From: JAQVIJ01 sp041287365
GTDB taxonomy: Bacteria > Desulfobacterota > Dissulfuribacteria > Dissulfuribacterales > DYLC01
Reading direction: 5' to 3'
DNA length: 64,000 nt
NCBI GenBank assembly: GCA_041287365.1
Contig: JBEULL010000018.1
Span: forward strand, 186,001-250,000
The notes below the pieces were generated by a model. That model searched no databases. It was not told the origin of the DNA and worked only from the letters and a program-made list of their open reading frames with translations. The position numbers and the translations under genes were made by a program. Positions 43,026 through 51,899 of the stretch are shown in pieces. The first letter of the stretch is position 1. Each line of letters opens with the position of its first letter.

Positions 43026-43763
43026 TCATATCATTCCTGCAAATATACAGAATATACCTGCCTCTGTCCATTCGAGATGTGCGCCGAGCACATCCCCTGT
43101 CACTCCTCCAAGACGTTTCCGAAAAAATATTGCCATGAGCCAACTGAACACACTGGTTCCGAGAAACAACAGTATTCCACGCCAGTCACACAGGACAAAA
43201 GATGCGATTGCAGCCGTCAGACCAGCCCAAGGAAGTGTTGCGAATGTATTTCTGCCCACGAATGCCTCACCCAATCCGCCTTCTTTTCTGGCATAAACTG
43301 AAAAAGAAGCCAGCACGTGCAGGCCCCATCGGGAAAGGCAGGGTGTCATGACCATGGCCTGCCACAGCCCTTTGCCGGAGATGGCTTCAAGGCATCTTAC
43401 CTTTAGAAGCAGACACATGACCAGGGCCATGGCGCCGAAGGCACCGATGCGGCTGTCTTTCATGATTGTCAGGGCATTTTCTCGAGGGGCATTGCTGCCC
43501 AACGCATCCATGGTATCCGAAAGGCCGTCCAGATGCAGACCGCGAGTCAGAAGAATCAGAGCTATGACGTCCAATACAGCCCTGATATCAGCCTGCCAGA
43601 ACAGGGCGACAAGCCGGTCGAAACCGAATAAAAGACCTCCGATAATCAGACCGATTGATGGGAAATATGCAAGACTCGCTGTCAGTTCCTTGAATTCAAC
43701 GAAAAAACGGCGGGATATGGTAATGCTCGTCAAAAATTGCAGAGCGATGAGAAAGGTCTTGAT
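43026..43763 (-). CDS. cobS: Adenosylcobinamide-GDP ribazoletransferase (CobS), apparent ATC start
   Basis: About 246 residues, a multi-helix membrane enzyme joining alpha-ribazole to adenosylcobinamide-GDP. Motifs seen: FLIALQFLTSITI (opening), LLTRGLHLDGLSDTMDALG, and GVTGDVLGAHLEWTEA near the end. Family members begin right before FLIALQFLT. The codon at that place is ATC, not ATG, with GGGAG a few bases upstream and 4 bp after the preceding gene. Otherwise a GTG at 43838 or 43871 would give a basic extension overlapping the biotin gene. The start given assumes initiation at 43763. Confidence 0.8.
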   Translation of the reverse strand: MKTFLIALQFLTSITISRRFFVEFKELTASLAYFPSIGLIIGGLLFGFDRLVALFWQADIRAVLDVIALILLTRGLHLDGLSDTMDALGSNAPRENALTIMKDSRIGAFGAMALVMCLLLKVRCLEAISGKGLWQAMVMTPCLSRWGLHVLASFSVYARKEGGLGEAFVGRNTFATLPWAGLTAAIASFVLCDWRGILLFLGTSVFSWLMAIFFRKRLGGVTGDVLGAHLEWTEAGIFCIFAGMI

Positions 43764-43767
43764 CGCC

Positions 43768-44409
43768 TTACTCCCATTCGGTTTTGATTTTATTGACGAC
43801 TTGCTGAATGTAGGAAAGGTTTTCTTCTTGACATACACCCAGAAGAGGCGCCCCCTCTTCCACCAACGCACCCTGCTGAAAATAGACCTTGTAGATCACG
43901 CCTGGTGTGTTGCTGTACACGAGATTGGTATCTCTTTTCATGAGAGACATTATGATAGGCTCATCTCCTGCATGAATGAATGGTTGACTCTGTTTTTCGA
44001 TCTTTACAGCAAACTCCGGTGACAGCAGATATCTTGCGCGCTGGGGTGCTGTAAAAAGAATAAGCACATCCTTAAGTATTCTGTCTATCACTTCATCCTT
44101 GTCGAGCCGGTGCCGAATAGACATCAAGTCCACGCCAGCCTCGGTAAAACTGCCGTTCAAGTCCCTGCGCAGATCAATTATTGTGCCGCTGCATGGCGAA
44201 TAAATCTTCTTTATATTGTTTTCACGCTCAAGAGTATAAAGCAGAGTGCCTGGTTTTTGATGCCACTTGCCTTCAGGACCGTGCACCTCCTGATCTTCCT
44301 GTACCTTGAAGTTGATAATGCCCGTATGTACGCTTTGCAGCACATAGTCCTCAAATGGATTGTTGCGATATGTCTCCAGCAATGCGTTCAGATCAATATT
44401 CATAGCCAA
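43768..44409 (-). CDS. Biotin carrier-like (biotinyl/lipoyl domain) subunit of acetyl-CoA carboxylase
   Basis: 213 residues. The C-terminal about 65 look like a biotinyl domain: EPIIMSLMKRDTN, then PGVIYKVYFQQGALVEEGAPLLGV. The standard (A/V)MKM is replaced by LMKRD, keeping the candidate lysine. The N-terminal part also resembles a hammerhead (KIYSPCSGTIIDLR). It directly follows the fused carboxyltransferase (2 bp) and precedes cobS. Probably carries biotin between BC and CT. Biotinylation is inferred, not shown. Confidence 0.8.
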   Translation of the reverse strand: MAMNIDLNALLETYRNNPFEDYVLQSVHTGIINFKVQEDQEVHGPEGKWHQKPGTLLYTLERENNIKKIYSPCSGTIIDLRRDLNGSFTEAGVDLMSIRHRLDKDEVIDRILKDVLILFTAPQRARYLLSPEFAVKIEKQSQPFIHAGDEPIIMSLMKRDTNLVYSNTPGVIYKVYFQQGALVEEGAPLLGVCQEENLSYIQQVVNKIKTEWE

Positions 44410-44411
44410 TC

Positions 44412-46679
44412 CTATTTATAATAAAGATTCGGGCCACCCATGGTGATGAGGGCCTCGTACAGTCTTTTTCTGAACTCACGCCTATCCCATATTCCCTGAA
44501 TATGACCCCGTTTCAGGGCATTTTGGGCGCTGTGATAATCAGGTGGCACATCCTGTCCTGTGGTTTCTCGAATGACACGCGGGCCTGCAAAACCTATCCG
44601 GCTGGAACGGATGGCAAATTGATATGGAGAGCATCCAAGAAAACTCGCCACAGGCCCTGCATAGGAGTTGTTATCGTAGACCACGATATATAATCCGCCA
44701 CTGTCGATATATTCCCTGACGGCCATGGTGCATTTGGGCATCTGAATCACGCCAAGTGTGCCTTCATTTATGCGAATACCCCCTGTGGTGTGAATGTATG
44801 CCAAAAAAGGCCTTCTGGTGATTCGGGCTTTGTCACATGCCCTGACAAATTTCTCGCCTTCAGCCGATCCAACGGTGCCGTTTCTAAAGTCGCTGAAGAG
44901 CATCACGGCCACCAGTTTTATGCCGTTTACGCTTGCATCGAAGGTGATGATGCTGGATCTGCGGCCTGTCTTTTTGATATCCTTTTCCAAACGGGCATCG
45001 AATCCCTGAAAGCGCAATGGGTTTTGGGAAACGATATGCGTGTTGAATTCTTTGAGGGTCTTTTTATCGAATAGATTTTCCAGATACCATTGATATTCCA
45101 ATGGAAAATGATGACCACATGTGGGACATACACCGCAGAACTCTCCATAGAGATCAGGAATCCACAGGTCCTGACAACCTGATTTTTCTGCATTTGGACA
45201 TGTGATGGTACGGTCTTCGTTGGCCAATGGGCTGACATAAGGTTCCCATTCCTCTATGAATATGGAACGCCTTTCCATGCCCTCCCTGGGGCCGTTCCTG
45301 AAGTCTTCTGTTTTAGGCAGGACAAATTCATACATGGCCCTGACCGGTTCCGTCACCTTTCGCAAAAAAGTGGAACCTTCGCTTGAAACCTCGGCTATAA
45401 CCTTCTTTACATTTTTCTCATGGGGGCGAATGAGACCATATCTCAGTTCGTAATATCCGGCTTCGGCCAGTTCCTTCGCCTTTGACAGGCCGGCCAACAG
45501 GCCTTTCTTTTCTTCAATTCCAAAACCCTGCCCCATGCGTCTGTATTTTTCCGAGCGCAGGTCCAGAAGCCTTCTGATCTCCGCACGATCCATTTCCCAA
45601 TGAACACCCACAGGGAATTCTTCAACAGAGCCGCTGTCGTTCATTTTGAGGGCATAGGTGCGCATCGCCCTGAAACTCTTGGCCTGCAATACCACCTCGT
45701 CGGTGGCCCGAATCATCTCATACCTGAGCCTTCTGAAAAATGCGTAATCCTCACGTTTTGCGCCCAATGGCGGTTCCTGCACCACTCGGTCTATTGTGCC
45801 AAGCTCGAGGTTGTCGCGAGCCGTTATTTTGAGCTGGGCGGCACAGTGCTCTATAAGTTCTTTAGGCACTTTATGGCCTTCCCTGATCTTGCCTTCGATG
45901 GCTGCGGCACCTTCGGGTGAGATAACGGAATAGTAACCATGGGATGCCATGAGACGCATGTCGGCGAGCCCGATGGCCTCCGCGCCTCCGGAACCCCCTT
46001 CCGATATGAAGGATATCATAGGGGTGCGCAGTTTGGCCATGGCATATAGATTACGGGCGATCTGCTGGGCTGCGCCTGGGTAATCTTCTATGGGATACGA
46101 ACCCGGTGTGAATATATAAAAATGAATGGGAATACCTTCTGTCTCGGCGACATGCATGTAACGCAAGGCCTTTTCATTGCCCCACGGCTTGGCGCAGCCC
46201 CCGTTTCTGAATTCCTCTCCCCTGCCCTTCTCGTGACCTATCACCATTATCTGGTGGGTATAGAGCTTATCCTTGACGCGCCTGGAGACAGTCGCCCTTG
46301 CAGCCACCACGGCAGGGTCTACGTTGCAATCCCCGTTCCCTCCCAGTTCAGTAAAGGAATCATAAACATTTTCAAGTATATCCATGAGAGTGAATCGTTG
46401 AGGGCTTCGCACGATGTTGACGATATCCGCTGGAGTGATGGAACGAGCCAAGCGACCTTCGAGTTCGGATAGCTGCATGTCGATCTGTTCCAACTGCTCG
46501 AAAACGACCTGCTCTTCAAGGTCAAAAATGGATTGCCTGACTTGATGTAGGGTATTGAGGATTTCTCCTATGTTGCCCCAATCCTGGCTCTTTTTTATAT
46601 CTATAAGATAAGTAGCCCTATCGTATAATTGTGTTATGAGTTTACCACTGTCCATCATTGTCTTGTTTTTTGCAGGCAT
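44412..46679 (-). CDS. Fused acetyl-CoA carboxylase carboxyltransferase (alpha then beta)
   Basis: 755 residues. The N-terminal part is AccA-like (GHEKGRGEEFRNGGC, then FISEGGSGGAEAIGLA). The C-terminal part is AccD-like, with a zinc-binding cysteine cluster near 490-530 (CGVCPTCG), then FLAYIHTTGGIRINEGTLGV. AccA precedes AccD in one chain, as known for some Desulfobacterota. It makes malonyl-CoA with the downstream biotin carrier and upstream AccC. Confidence 0.9.
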   Translation of the reverse strand: MPAKNKTMMDSGKLITQLYDRATYLIDIKKSQDWGNIGEILNTLHQVRQSIFDLEEQVVFEQLEQIDMQLSELEGRLARSITPADIVNIVRSPQRFTLMDILENVYDSFTELGGNGDCNVDPAVVAARATVSRRVKDKLYTHQIMVIGHEKGRGEEFRNGGCAKPWGNEKALRYMHVAETEGIPIHFYIFTPGSYPIEDYPGAAQQIARNLYAMAKLRTPMISFISEGGSGGAEAIGLADMRLMASHGYYSVISPEGAAAIEGKIREGHKVPKELIEHCAAQLKITARDNLELGTIDRVVQEPPLGAKREDYAFFRRLRYEMIRATDEVVLQAKSFRAMRTYALKMNDSGSVEEFPVGVHWEMDRAEIRRLLDLRSEKYRRMGQGFGIEEKKGLLAGLSKAKELAEAGYYELRYGLIRPHEKNVKKVIAEVSSEGSTFLRKVTEPVRAMYEFVLPKTEDFRNGPREGMERRSIFIEEWEPYVSPLANEDRTITCPNAEKSGCQDLWIPDLYGEFCGVCPTCGHHFPLEYQWYLENLFDKKTLKEFNTHIVSQNPLRFQGFDARLEKDIKKTGRRSSIITFDASVNGIKLVAVMLFSDFRNGTVGSAEGEKFVRACDKARITRRPFLAYIHTTGGIRINEGTLGVIQMPKCTMAVREYIDSGGLYIVVYDNNSYAGPVASFLGCSPYQFAIRSSRIGFAGPRVIRETTGQDVPPDYHSAQNALKRGHIQGIWDRREFRKRLYEALITMGGPNLYYK

Positions 46680-46715
46680 GGCGTATTGTTTATGAAATCA
46701 ACGGGGTGATTGCAA

Positions 46716-48107
46716 TCAAAATTTAAGTACATCGTTCAATTTTTCCTGCAAGTAAGGCAAATTTGTAATGATTGGTTGATCATGGCTGTCCTTACCCTCG
46801 ATTTGCGTATTTTCGATAAAGATGCGAGCCCTCGCTACGGCCTCGGCGGTATTTTGCCCCCAAATAATAGCCAGGGCCAGATTCGGATCGTATTCAGTTG
46901 GAATAAAGTAGGACAGGTCGGGCGGAATGTGTGTATGAACACTGACCCAATCAGCTTGATGCGGCGCAAATCGAGTTATGGTGCCACACCAGGGTTTGAA
47001 ACCACGTTTGGCATCCTCTGCAACGATTCGTAACTCTATACTCGTGCCGCTGAAAGAGATATCTTCCTGTGAATATCCCAATCTGTCACCAAAGGCCACT
47101 CGTATCTGTTCCTTTACGATATTTGGATACCCTTCTGTTCCACTTATTCTGGCTATTCTGGCAGAGATGCCGTTTTCCACCTGAATGCGTGTGTTTACCT
47201 CCAGCAGATAGGGGTTTCCATCCCTGGTCACAACCCACTCCCATGTGCCTACGTTATCGTATTGCACATGCCTTGCCAGTTTTACGGAATATGCGACGAT
47301 GCGATCCAAGACCTTTTGGGCATCGAAGGGATATGTGCAGTAATCAGGGTCGAAGCCAGGGGCTATCTCCACACGTTTTTGCCTTCCTGTGCTCTGAATA
47401 GTGCAATTCCGTGTTCCGAAATGGGTGATCTCGGAGTGCTGGCTGCATACGAGCTGTACCTCCAGGTGATGATAATCCCTGAGACACTGCTCTATCAACA
47501 CACCTTCGTCACCGAACTGACGCTTGGAATAACTTTGAATGCGACGATAGACTCGGCGGAATGTATCGAGGTGATTCACCTCTTCTATGCCCATGCCGCC
47601 GCCGCCGGCAGAGGCCTTGACAAGAATGGATGGATGTACAATCCCCTGTTCCTTCTGTAAGAGAAAGAGCCATTCGGCTATACCCTCCGCCTCTATTTCA
47701 TTATATATAGGTCTGTCCGTGCCTGGTATCACGGGAATGTCCAGAGCCTTGGCTATTTTTTTTGTGTTGATTTTACTGCCAAGGTCACGTATAACCTCCC
47801 AGCGCGGGCCGATGAATCTTATAGGCCTGCTGCGCACCACCGCCCTTCTGGCAAATCGGAAATTCTCCGAAAAAAAACCGTAGCCTGGGTGAATGGCAGT
47901 GCATTTGGCATGATCGGCCACCTCGAATATCTCGTTCGGGTCCTTATAACTGGCGATCTGAAAGGCCTTGCCCGCCATGCGGACATGCATGGAATACCGG
48001 TCTTCGGGGGTATAGACAACAACATGCTCCAGACCCAGTTCCTCACATGCCTGTATGATTCGAATGGCTATTTCGCCCCTGTTTGCGATGAGAATCCGTT
48101 CTTTCAT
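46716..48107 (-). CDS. accC: Biotin carboxylase subunit of acetyl-CoA carboxylase (AccC)
   Basis: 463 residues in the ATP-grasp biotin carboxylase fold: RILIANRGEIAIRIIQACE at the start, KASAGGGGMGIEEV (nucleotide loop), EWVVTRDGNPYLLEVNTRIQ and HTHIPPDLSYFIP. It is the first gene of the acc operon, behind a strong promoter (48154-48126). Confidence 0.93.
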   Translation of the reverse strand: MKERILIANRGEIAIRIIQACEELGLEHVVVYTPEDRYSMHVRMAGKAFQIASYKDPNEIFEVADHAKCTAIHPGYGFFSENFRFARRAVVRSRPIRFIGPRWEVIRDLGSKINTKKIAKALDIPVIPGTDRPIYNEIEAEGIAEWLFLLQKEQGIVHPSILVKASAGGGGMGIEEVNHLDTFRRVYRRIQSYSKRQFGDEGVLIEQCLRDYHHLEVQLVCSQHSEITHFGTRNCTIQSTGRQKRVEIAPGFDPDYCTYPFDAQKVLDRIVAYSVKLARHVQYDNVGTWEWVVTRDGNPYLLEVNTRIQVENGISARIARISGTEGYPNIVKEQIRVAFGDRLGYSQEDISFSGTSIELRIVAEDAKRGFKPWCGTITRFAPHQADWVSVHTHIPPDLSYFIPTEYDPNLALAIIWGQNTAEAVARARIFIENTQIEGKDSHDQPIITNLPYLQEKLNDVLKF

Positions 48108-48125
48108 AAGCGATTTCCTCGCAAC

Positions 48126-48154
48126 TATATACAGAAAAAAATAGCCGGAGTCAA
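48126..48154 (-). promoter_or_regulatory. Sigma-70-type promoter of the acetyl-CoA carboxylase operon
   Basis: Minus strand TTGACT (48154-48149), 17 bases and TATATA (48131-48126). GAGG and the accC start (48107) follow about 20 bases after the -10. Confidence 0.6.
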
Positions 48155-48195
48155 ACGCAAACTTTTAAGCGGTGCATCGAACCCATCAAAATCCA

Positions 48196-49056
48196 TCAAG
48201 ACATGTTGGACAATTTGAAATCCAGTACCACCATGAAAGACAGTGATGCATCCTCAACAGGCGGTCTTGAAAATGGGGCTGCGTTCATGACAGCACGAAT
48301 TGCGGCTTCATCCAACACGGCGATTCCTGAGGACATTTCTATTCTGGAGGTCAGGAGTCTTCCAAATCTATCCAATTCAAAGACTACACCCACTCGGCCC
48401 TCTTCCCCCCGCCTTCTCGCTATCAGAGGATATTGTTTAGCGCATTCGATAGATGCCTTTAGGTATTTTTTATAATCAGACAGTATATCGGCTGAAGTCG
48501 CCCTTTTATTTTCTCCGACAGCTACATTTGTCTCGCTCCCGTTTTCATGCAGAGAACTCACTGTATGTTCGGAACCTCCTGCATTCTCAGCAGAACGTAT
48601 ATCCTCAGCTATGGATTCAGTCTGGGAATCGTCCTGTTTGAAGGGGGTTGATGGAATGGTGGAAATATTTTCTTTTTCCGTGGCAATGGAGGCAATGGCC
48701 ACTTCAGACTGTTTCTGAGGTTCAATGCCCTGAGCGTTGGTGATGGGCTGGGGTTTGTGTGCAGTATTTCCAACCGCTATGCGAGAGACTGGCGCTGTAG
48801 CCTGATTTTTTTTGAAAACGTTATTAGAGGCAGTGAGCGACGACTCTGGCTGTTTCACCACCCCATAATCCACTTGCGGTTCCTCAATTGTCGTCGTTAC
48901 AGGGGTTATAGAGATGAATTGTTCAAAGGTATTGATTTTCGTGGAATGGTATGTAATGCCAGACAGTAAAATGCCTATACAGAGATGGAACAGAAGGCAA
49001 AGCCCCAACGCCTCAAGCCAGTTACGCCTATTACATAACCTCTCTATGTAACTCAT
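48196..49056 (-). CDS. TonB-family energy transducer
   Basis: 286 residues: an N-terminal membrane helix (ALGLCLLFHLCIGILLSG), a long low-complexity periplasmic linker, and a TonB C-terminal domain (RVGVVFELDRFGRLLTSRIE, then AIRAVMNAAPFSRPP). It transfers proton-motive-force energy to outer-membrane receptors. No exbB or exbD is next to it. A sigma-70 promoter lies at 49186-49158. Confidence 0.87.
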   Translation of the reverse strand: MSYIERLCNRRNWLEALGLCLLFHLCIGILLSGITYHSTKINTFEQFISITPVTTTIEEPQVDYGVVKQPESSLTASNNVFKKNQATAPVSRIAVGNTAHKPQPITNAQGIEPQKQSEVAIASIATEKENISTIPSTPFKQDDSQTESIAEDIRSAENAGGSEHTVSSLHENGSETNVAVGENKRATSADILSDYKKYLKASIECAKQYPLIARRRGEEGRVGVVFELDRFGRLLTSRIEMSSGIAVLDEAAIRAVMNAAPFSRPPVEDASLSFMVVLDFKLSNMS

Positions 49057-49157
49057 ATTTTCGTGCCACGTATATCAGCGGCTTTTTTAACGCAAAATTG
49101 ATGGCCGCGCAAAAGTCCACCGACTATAATTATATTTTTATTATTTTAATATTACTC

Positions 49158-49186
49158 AAAATAGCGCACTCAGAACTTTATGTCAA
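49158..49186 (-). promoter_or_regulatory. Sigma-70-type promoter for the TonB gene
   Basis: Minus strand TTGACA (49186-49181), 17 bases, TATTTT (49163-49158). The leader to the start at 49056 is about 95 bases. The gene-free interval 49057-49507 otherwise holds the palindromic repeat and a weak promoter for the CheZ-like gene. Confidence 0.55.
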
Positions 49187-49225
49187 TAATTCGGTTTGGA
49201 TAACCTATAAGAGAAAGAAATATAA

Positions 49226-49366
49226 GGGAAGTCCCAAAAATTAGGAGTTTTGTTGAATAGCAAGGCGCGAGAAGGCGAAAAAGCTAAGCATACTCTTCGT
49301 ATGTGAGCATTTTTCGCTGACAAGCAACGCAGCTATCAGGCAAAAGAACAATTTTTGGGACTTCCC
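49226..49366. mobile_element. 141-bp near-palindromic repeat element (MITE/REP-like)
   Basis: A perfect 17-bp terminal inverted repeat (GGGAAGTCCCAAAAATT at 49226-49242, its complement at 49350-49366) flanks 51-base arms that pair imperfectly around a TCTTC centre (CATAC-TCTTC-GTATG). The arms are equal in length, so the whole element is one imperfect hairpin. ATAA lies on both outer sides (49222-49225, 49367-49370), a possible 4-bp target duplication. No transposase is encoded. Confidence 0.7.
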
Positions 49367-49413
49367 ATAACTAATACCATTGAAGAAAACAAGGTTACAA
49401 TAGATTTGCGATA

Positions 49414-49442
49414 TTGACAAAATCATGTATCTTAATTTTAAC
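49414..49442 (+). promoter_or_regulatory. Possible promoter for the CheZ-like gene
   Basis: TTGACA (49414-49419) with a weak -10 (TTTAAC) after 17 bases. AGGGG and the ATG at 49508 follow. Confidence 0.3.
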
Positions 49443-49507
49443 TATAAATTTATATTAATGAACTTATGTAATTAGAAGAAATCAATCGCTGTTTTTAATG
49501 AGGGGAT

Positions 49508-50134
49508 ATGGAATTTGAAAAACAATTGAATATATTAATAGAGATAACTGATGCCATTGCGGCTGGGAATTGGGATCAGGAGGTTCAATTCGATGCTGAA
49601 GGCATTCTGGGCCATCTTGCTGCCTCCATTAACCAGCTCGTCAGGTCTCTCAGACATGCCAAGCCCACTCTTACCCGTATTGCCGAGGATACACCGGAAT
49701 TGGCCGATATGGCCCAGAGCATTCAGGACCTGATGGTCGTTGCAGCTCAACGCACTCTGGACAGCGCAGACAATATCCTGAATGCCGTTTCTAAATATGA
49801 ACAGGCCATTACAACAGAGAATATAAGCCAAAACCAGACAAAGTTACTGACCACCATAAAAGAATCGGCATACGATATCATAGCGACACAATCGTCTCAG
49901 GATGTGGCCAGACAGGAGCTTGATAAGCTGGAAAATGCCCTTGAAGAGATGCGGGATCTGTTGATAAAATTATTGGTTATATTGAAACTGAAACAAGATA
50001 TTCCACTGGAAGAACGCCAGCAGCAGCAAGAATTGCTTCAGTCAATTCAGCAGACATCGCAACAGCCGGTTTATGCCGCCAGAAACAGCAAACAAGACCT
50101 GGTGGATGAATTATTGTCCGAATTCGGCCTTTGA
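49508..50134 (+). CDS. CheZ-like phosphatase (orphan)
   Basis: 208 residues, nearly all helical. The N-terminal about 50 residues (ITDAIAAGNWDQEVQFDAEG, then LAASINQLVRSLR) look HAMP-like. Residues 63-105 (TPELADMAQSIQDLMVVAAQ) resemble CheZ. The catalytic pattern QDVARQ (Asp132, Gln136) has the spacing of E. coli CheZ Asp143/Gln147. The last residues DLVDELLSEFGL recall the CheY-binding C-terminal helix of CheZ. Inference: dephosphorylates a CheY-like regulator. No other che gene is in the window. It overlaps the convergent Gfo/Idh gene by 24 bp. Confidence 0.72.
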   Translation: MEFEKQLNILIEITDAIAAGNWDQEVQFDAEGILGHLAASINQLVRSLRHAKPTLTRIAEDTPELADMAQSIQDLMVVAAQRTLDSADNILNAVSKYEQAITTENISQNQTKLLTTIKESAYDIIATQSSQDVARQELDKLENALEEMRDLLIKLLVILKLKQDIPLEERQQQQELLQSIQQTSQQPVYAARNSKQDLVDELLSEFGL

Positions 50135-51070
50135 ACGATTCATTTCAATACTTGCCTTTACTTCCATAGCAAGTGCAAGGGCAAGCCTTCCATCCTCTCC
50201 GGTCACCGGCGGTCTGGAACTGCTTCTTATACCTTCAATAAACGAGTTCAATTCATTCAATAAGCTATCCTGTTTGTCGTGTTCGATGACCGTCGGCAAT
50301 AATCTCTGCTCTGCTTTCTGTGCCGATGCCTGAACAGACACCATGACATTTTTCTGTTCAATGGAATCTGCGGATATATATCTGCCTGGCTCGAATACAC
50401 GGAATTTTCTCATAGGGGCCAGAGAGATACGGCTCGCTGTCAGATTGGCTACACAGCCGTTGGCAAAGACGAGTCGTGCGTTGGCTATGTCCACATTTGG
50501 AGTCAGGACAGGGGTTCCTACAGCATGCAGTTCCCTTGGCATGGTTTTCATCAAGGCTAATACCAGGTCTAGGTCGTGAATCATCAGGTCCAACACCACA
50601 TCCACGTCGATGGCCCGCTGTTTGAAGACACTCAATCTGTGGGCCTCTATGAACATGGGTCTTGTAACGTGCTGCAAGAGAAAGGCAATGGCAGGATTGA
50701 AACGCTCTATATGACCCACCTGAAGGATCAATCCCTTTTGCGAGGCCAGGGCTATCAGCTCATTCGCCTCGTCAAGGGTGGTTGTGATGGGCTTTTCAAC
50801 GAAACAATGGATAGATGCATTCAATAGTTCACGCGTTATATGAAAATGTGAAACAGTGGGACAAGCCACGGATACAGCGTCGATTTGCCCGATAATGGGT
50901 AAAATGGAATTATACACAGGCACCTGAAGTTCCTGTGCTATCTCGCTGCCACGCTCAGGATTAGGTTCAACCACACATACCAGTTCCACATTTGGCATGG
51001 CCTTGTATTTCTGGGCATGAAACCTGCCTAGATATCCTACACCGACAACTGCGACTTTAATGGGTTTCAT
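50111..51070 (-). CDS. Gfo/Idh/MocA-family oxidoreductase (lipid A operon)
   Basis: 319 residues: VAVVGVGYLGRFHAQKY (Rossmann), CVEKPITTTLDEANEL (the EKP motif) and YISADSIEQK in the C-terminal part. It is the third gene of the lpxA-lpxI unit and overlaps lpxI by 14 bp. In some bacteria a Gfo/Idh enzyme, GnnA, acts with GnnB aminotransferase to make UDP-GlcNAc3N; no GnnB gene is here. Exact substrate unproven. Confidence 0.85.
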   Translation of the reverse strand: MKPIKVAVVGVGYLGRFHAQKYKAMPNVELVCVVEPNPERGSEIAQELQVPVYNSILPIIGQIDAVSVACPTVSHFHITRELLNASIHCFVEKPITTTLDEANELIALASQKGLILQVGHIERFNPAIAFLLQHVTRPMFIEAHRLSVFKQRAIDVDVVLDLMIHDLDLVLALMKTMPRELHAVGTPVLTPNVDIANARLVFANGCVANLTASRISLAPMRKFRVFEPGRYISADSIEQKNVMVSVQASAQKAEQRLLPTVIEHDKQDSLLNELNSFIEGIRSSSRPPVTGEDGRLALALAMEVKASIEMNRSKAEFGQ

Positions 51071-51899
51071 CTTTGATTCCGATTATGGATATATTGTTTT
51101 TATCGGCAAATTTTACTGTTTCAGGCATATCGAAAAGCAATGCGTTTCCTGCCTCCACAGCCAGCACCTCCGCCTTTATCTCGGCCATGGTCTGAAGAGT
51201 CCTTAGACCCACCGATGGCAGGTCGAAGCGAGTGTCCTGTTCGGGCTTGCATATCTTTATGACCACACTCCCAGGACCTCCCAGTTTGCCCCCGCGCAGA
51301 ATGGTCTGGTCAGTGCCTTCTATGGCCTCCACCGCCAGAACGGTCTTGTCTTTCACCACTATACACTGGCCTATATCCAGTCTTCCGATCTCCTTTGCAA
51401 TAGTAACCCCAAATCGAATGTCCTCTTCCTGATCCGGCGAGGGTTTCTTGATGGTGATACAGCCGGCAGGCATGGATAATTGCGTTAAAAAAAGTGTGGA
51501 CGACAGGACATGAATCCCTTCGCTCTCCAGTTCGGAGGCTATGGCCCTCAATAAACGGTCGTCCAGCCGACTGTCCATGCGTTTCCAGAGTCCCAATGCC
51601 CGCATATCGGGCCTTACATCGAAAAAGATACGTTTTTTGGTGATGGTGCCGGCAAATATGACGTGTCTTGCGTCATTCGTCTTCAAGAAATCTATGAGTT
51701 TATTTAACTGACCCAGGTGCACCCAGATTATTCTGTCGGCCAATTTTTCCAGGGCCATGTCGGTCTCTCCTGTATGGGCTATCGCCACCACTTTATAGCC
51801 CTTTTTTTTGGCCTCTTCAGCGCAGAGAATAGGGAATTTACCACCTCCGGCTATCAGCCCCAGGGATGTGAAATCACCCTCCTTGTGGCAATGCATCAT
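51057..51899 (-). CDS. lpxI: LpxI UDP-2,3-diacylglucosamine pyrophosphatase
   Basis: 280 residues of the LpxI (DUF1009) family: LGLIAGGGKFPILCAEEAKK at the start and TVLAVEAIEGTDQTILRGG with VIKICKPEQDTRFDLPSVG. It hydrolyses UDP-diacylglucosamine to lipid X in lipid A synthesis, in place of LpxH. It overlaps lpxA by 4 bp and the Gfo/Idh gene by 14 bp. Confidence 0.92.
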   Translation of the reverse strand: MMHCHKEGDFTSLGLIAGGGKFPILCAEEAKKKGYKVVAIAHTGETDMALEKLADRIIWVHLGQLNKLIDFLKTNDARHVIFAGTITKKRIFFDVRPDMRALGLWKRMDSRLDDRLLRAIASELESEGIHVLSSTLFLTQLSMPAGCITIKKPSPDQEEDIRFGVTIAKEIGRLDIGQCIVVKDKTVLAVEAIEGTDQTILRGGKLGGPGSVVIKICKPEQDTRFDLPSVGLRTLQTMAEIKAEVLAVEAGNALLFDMPETVKFADKNNISIIGIKDETH

